Positions 61,688 to 64,000 of a stretch of 64,000 nucleotides of DNA are shown piece by piece. The number at the start of each line of letters is the position of its first letter. The first letter of the stretch is position 1. Source of the DNA: Polydactylus sextarius. Lineage: Eukaryota; Chordata; Actinopteri; Polynemidae. The position numbers and the translations under genes were made by a program. The notes under the pieces were generated by a model, which was not told the origin of the DNA, did no database searches, and was given only the letters and a program-made list of their open reading frames with translations. The stretch covers positions 23,340,065-23,404,064 of the forward strand of contig CM028913.1 in NCBI GenBank assembly GCA_016801845.1, written 5' to 3'.

Positions 61688-63153
61688 TCAAAACAACACG
61701 TCTTCATGCTCGATCATGAGCTGCACCACCAGTTTCTGCTGCCTCATGTCGTTCAGGGTCGTCAGAGCGTTTTGTTCCGGCGGCTGCATCAACGTCGGAC
61801 CGAACACGATGCCCAGGTTCTCTGAGTTCATTAAATTATCTTTTTCAAACATGGTCACCCTGGAAAATATACAAAAAAAAAAAAACATTAGTGTTGTCCC
61901 CCTTTATGGCACAAATCTCAAACAAAGCTGTTTTAAGTTGGATCAATAAAACGAACCTCTTGAGATGAGCCATCAGGTATCGTAGCGTCTCGTAGTGAGC
62001 AGGCGGCAGCTGCAGCAAAAACTCATGGATCGCCTCCAGTCTGGAGTCGGCGTTTGGGATTTCTACATGACATTAACAAGAAATAAAAAGGATTAGAAAT
62101 AGAAATCAGAGCAGCAGAGACACAGACAGTAATAGTAATGCTGTGGTTGTGCCAAAGAGAGGAGCTCTTACTTGCTGCTTGAATAAATTTGGAGTACAAG
62201 TCGAACGTGATGACAGGAATAGGAAGGTCCCTCAGGTAGAGCTTCAAAGCTCCGGCGATGATGTTGATGTCTGCATAGGTGCTGGCGCTGATGTCCGCCT
62301 TCTCACCATCTGTTCAGGAGAAATAAAAGCTGTGTAACAAAAGAGACAGCGCTAGATCTTTCCGAGCTTATGGTGAACGATACAAACCTCGATCAAAGGC
62401 GAGTCTCACGTCCTCTATGTGCTCCGAGAAGCCTGACACTCTGTAGAGACCCTCAGATCTCATACCTGCAACAGAAAATATCAAAGCTTTTAGTTTTCTC
62501 AACTTAACTTGTTACTTTTCTGTATGTGTGTGAGACGATCGATGTGGTTTAATGTGATTATCAGACCCTCCAGGATTTCACGATGTTGCGATCGCAACGC
62601 AACGCAAATTCAACCAATCCAGACCTTGCAATTTTAACCAATCACTGCAACTTTTCTGCAATTTTTCTTTTGACCAACCATCGTCTGTTTCCCTCCAAAC
62701 GTTGATCCATATGTTAGTGAACTCACTTCCTCGTTTCTTTAGAAAGACGCAGAAAACGTAAGAAGAAACAGTATCTGGGCCGAGTTAATGAAAGAAAGAG
62801 GAAATTATAAATTTTAACTTGCTCCTGCAACTTTATTGCAACAAAACGCCTAAAAACACCACAACTTTTATCACATTTTTTTTTAGAAAAGCTGCTGTGA
62901 AATCAGGTAAATGAGACTGCAAGGATCTGAAAAAAAGGCCTGAAATCCTGGGGGGACTGGATTATTACGTGTCCTCTACCTCTCAGCTCTATCTCTCGTA
63001 TACACATGTCCACCACCATGGGTCGCGTGGTGTTGTGGGCTTTGACGAGCGTGGTCAGATCACAGCTGAACACTTTCTTTATCCTGCGCAGGTCCGGCTG
63101 GCAGTCGCTGGGAACCAGTTTGGAGCATTGTTTGTGTACATTCAGACCGCAAT
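61688..63153 (-). CDS. chn2: beta-chimaerin (RacGAP), last five coding exons; 5' part outside window
   Basis: Diacylglycerol-regulated GTPase-activating protein for Rac (family knowledge). Exons in transcript order: 63153-62980, 62465-62388, 62309-62172, 62062-61957, 61859-61688, 668 nt, entering with a 2-nt partial codon. The first visible exon holds the end of a C1 domain (CGLNVHKQCSKLVPSDC) and the linker RRIKKVFSCDLTTLVKAH. The RhoGAP domain follows, with the catalytic arginine in EGLYRVSGF and conserved FRDLPIPVIT-like and ENLGIVFGPTLM blocks. It ends EHEDVLF. The end and the VTMFEKDN and LTTLNDMR blocks fit CHN2 better than CHN1 (which ends NEDILF), so the symbol is likely but not proven. 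No start or other C1 exon is found up to 64000. Confidence 0.9.
62562..62959 (+). mobile_element. non-autonomous DNA transposon in a chn2 intron
   Basis: A 398-bp insertion with inverted ends CAGACCCTCCAGGATTTCA and TGAAATCCTGGGGGGACTG, flanked by a perfect 6-bp target duplication GATTAT (62556-62561 and 62960-62965). It has no coding capacity. It makes up most of the 514-bp intron 62466-62979 and stops only about 20 bp from the 5' splice site. Confidence 0.85.
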
Positions 63154-64000
63154 CTATGCAAGGACAAAGATAAAGAAAGAGAAAGATTAGAGATTACCTT
63201 CATTAGATTGATGATAACACAAACACATCACAGCAGCTGACTGAAGATAGCAGTTTAAAAAACTCTGTCAGACTGTCAGCCACAGCTAAGCCGCCTCGGT
63301 GCACTGTGCCAAAGGTAGATAACGGCGAACGCAGCGACACGGGCGGGGGTTGATGTTGTAGTTTTAGTCACATGGGGCGTGCTGGACAGCTGGTGTGTGT
63401 GTGTGAAGAGTGTGGCTGCTCGTGTGGCAGTACAGTCTGGAAATTATGTTTTTTTTTTTGTCTCTTTTTGTTAACAGGAAGTCATACCGGATACATTGGG
63501 ATTGGGGATTGGGGTCGTCGCTCTGAGAGAGTGTAGGAGGAGATAAGGAAAAAAAAGAAGCTAAACAGCGAGCGAGAGAGAGAGAAAGGACAAAGAAGTC
63601 TCTCCTGTTTTTCGCTGCACACGAGGTGTCTGATGATAGCAGTGTTTGCCTCCGGCTTATCAGCGTGGTAAATGCCTCAACAACAAACACTCTGTTTGGG
63701 GTAGAAGTCGACCGAGTCCAGCAACGTGCTCGTCGGTTTCAGTACTGCGTCTGTGCGGCGAACGAAATCTTGTGACCATGTGAGGCTTGAAAACAGCTCT
63801 GAACTCTAATACGTAATCAATCACTTAGTCCTGCTGACATGTTTTGTCAGCAATCACATTACATCTGACCCGAGTGTGACCTGTAGCATAGATTTACATT
63901 TTTTATTTTGTTTTGAAACATCCAATCTGATGAGTCACAACAGGATGAGCTCAACTCACTGAGAAAAAAAAAAAAAACACTGATTCAAATGGAAAAAGAG
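63154..64000 (-). other. chn2 intron (partial), no exon recognised
   Basis: Upstream intron of chn2 running off the window. The remaining half of the C1 domain is not found on the minus strand here. The sequence includes T and A runs and GA-rich stretches but no recognisable repeat family. Confidence 0.6.

Overview
The window is nuclear DNA from a vertebrate, most likely a ray-finned (teleost) fish. It has short GT-AG introns, abundant (CA)n/(GT)n microsatellites, long homopolymer runs and fish-type small transposon copies. It carries single-copy orthologues of vertebrate genes whose proteins align to the human proteins over nearly their full length. I see no prokaryotic or viral gene content, no CRISPR array, no tRNA or rRNA gene, and no previously undescribed multi-gene system. 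The value here lies in complete gene models and a few local oddities.

Layout: 1-14.1 kb has no gene I can recognise (microsatellites, old repeats, one striking hairpin). 14.3-28.6 kb (+) is ankrd28, 28 coding exons, 1052 residues, a PP6 regulatory ankyrin-repeat subunit. 31.0-36.1 kb (+) is hacl1, 17 coding exons, 568 residues, a peroxisomal ThDP-dependent lyase. 37.65-45.1 kb (+) is colq, 17 coding exons, 460 residues, the collagen tail of synaptic acetylcholinesterase. 47.1-50.5 kb is intergenic or UTR sequence with transposon debris. 57.3-50.6 kb (-) is plekha8 (FAPP2), 13 coding exons, 588 residues, a PH plus GLTP lipid-transfer protein. 57.8-58.9 kb (+) is fkbp14, 4 exons, 211 residues, an ER prolyl isomerase that starts 507 bp from the divergent plekha8 start. 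63.2-61.7 kb (-) holds the last five coding exons of a chimaerin (best match chn2); the 5' part lies beyond the window.

All exon junctions of the complete models were phased by hand. Each CDS sums to a multiple of three with no internal stop. Three genes (ankrd28, hacl1, colq) belong to the block on human 3p25, and three (plekha8, fkbp14, chn2) to the block on human 7p14-p15. The window therefore spans a junction between two ancestral linkage blocks at about 45-50 kb. BTD, which sits between HACL1 and ANKRD28 in human, is absent from its expected slot.

The genes act in unrelated processes (phosphatase scaffolding, fatty acid alpha-oxidation, neuromuscular junction, Golgi lipid transport, ER folding, Rac signalling), so the neighbourhood is a synteny relic and not an operon-like unit. 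The most useful second-look items are: a GC-AG intron in hacl1; the hacl1 peroxisome signal isolated on an 11-codon last exon with an in-frame read-through alternative; a changed first heparin-binding motif in colq; adjacent CAG/GAG coding repeats in plekha8; and a small transposon inserted next to a chn2 5' splice site, with relatives elsewhere in the window.
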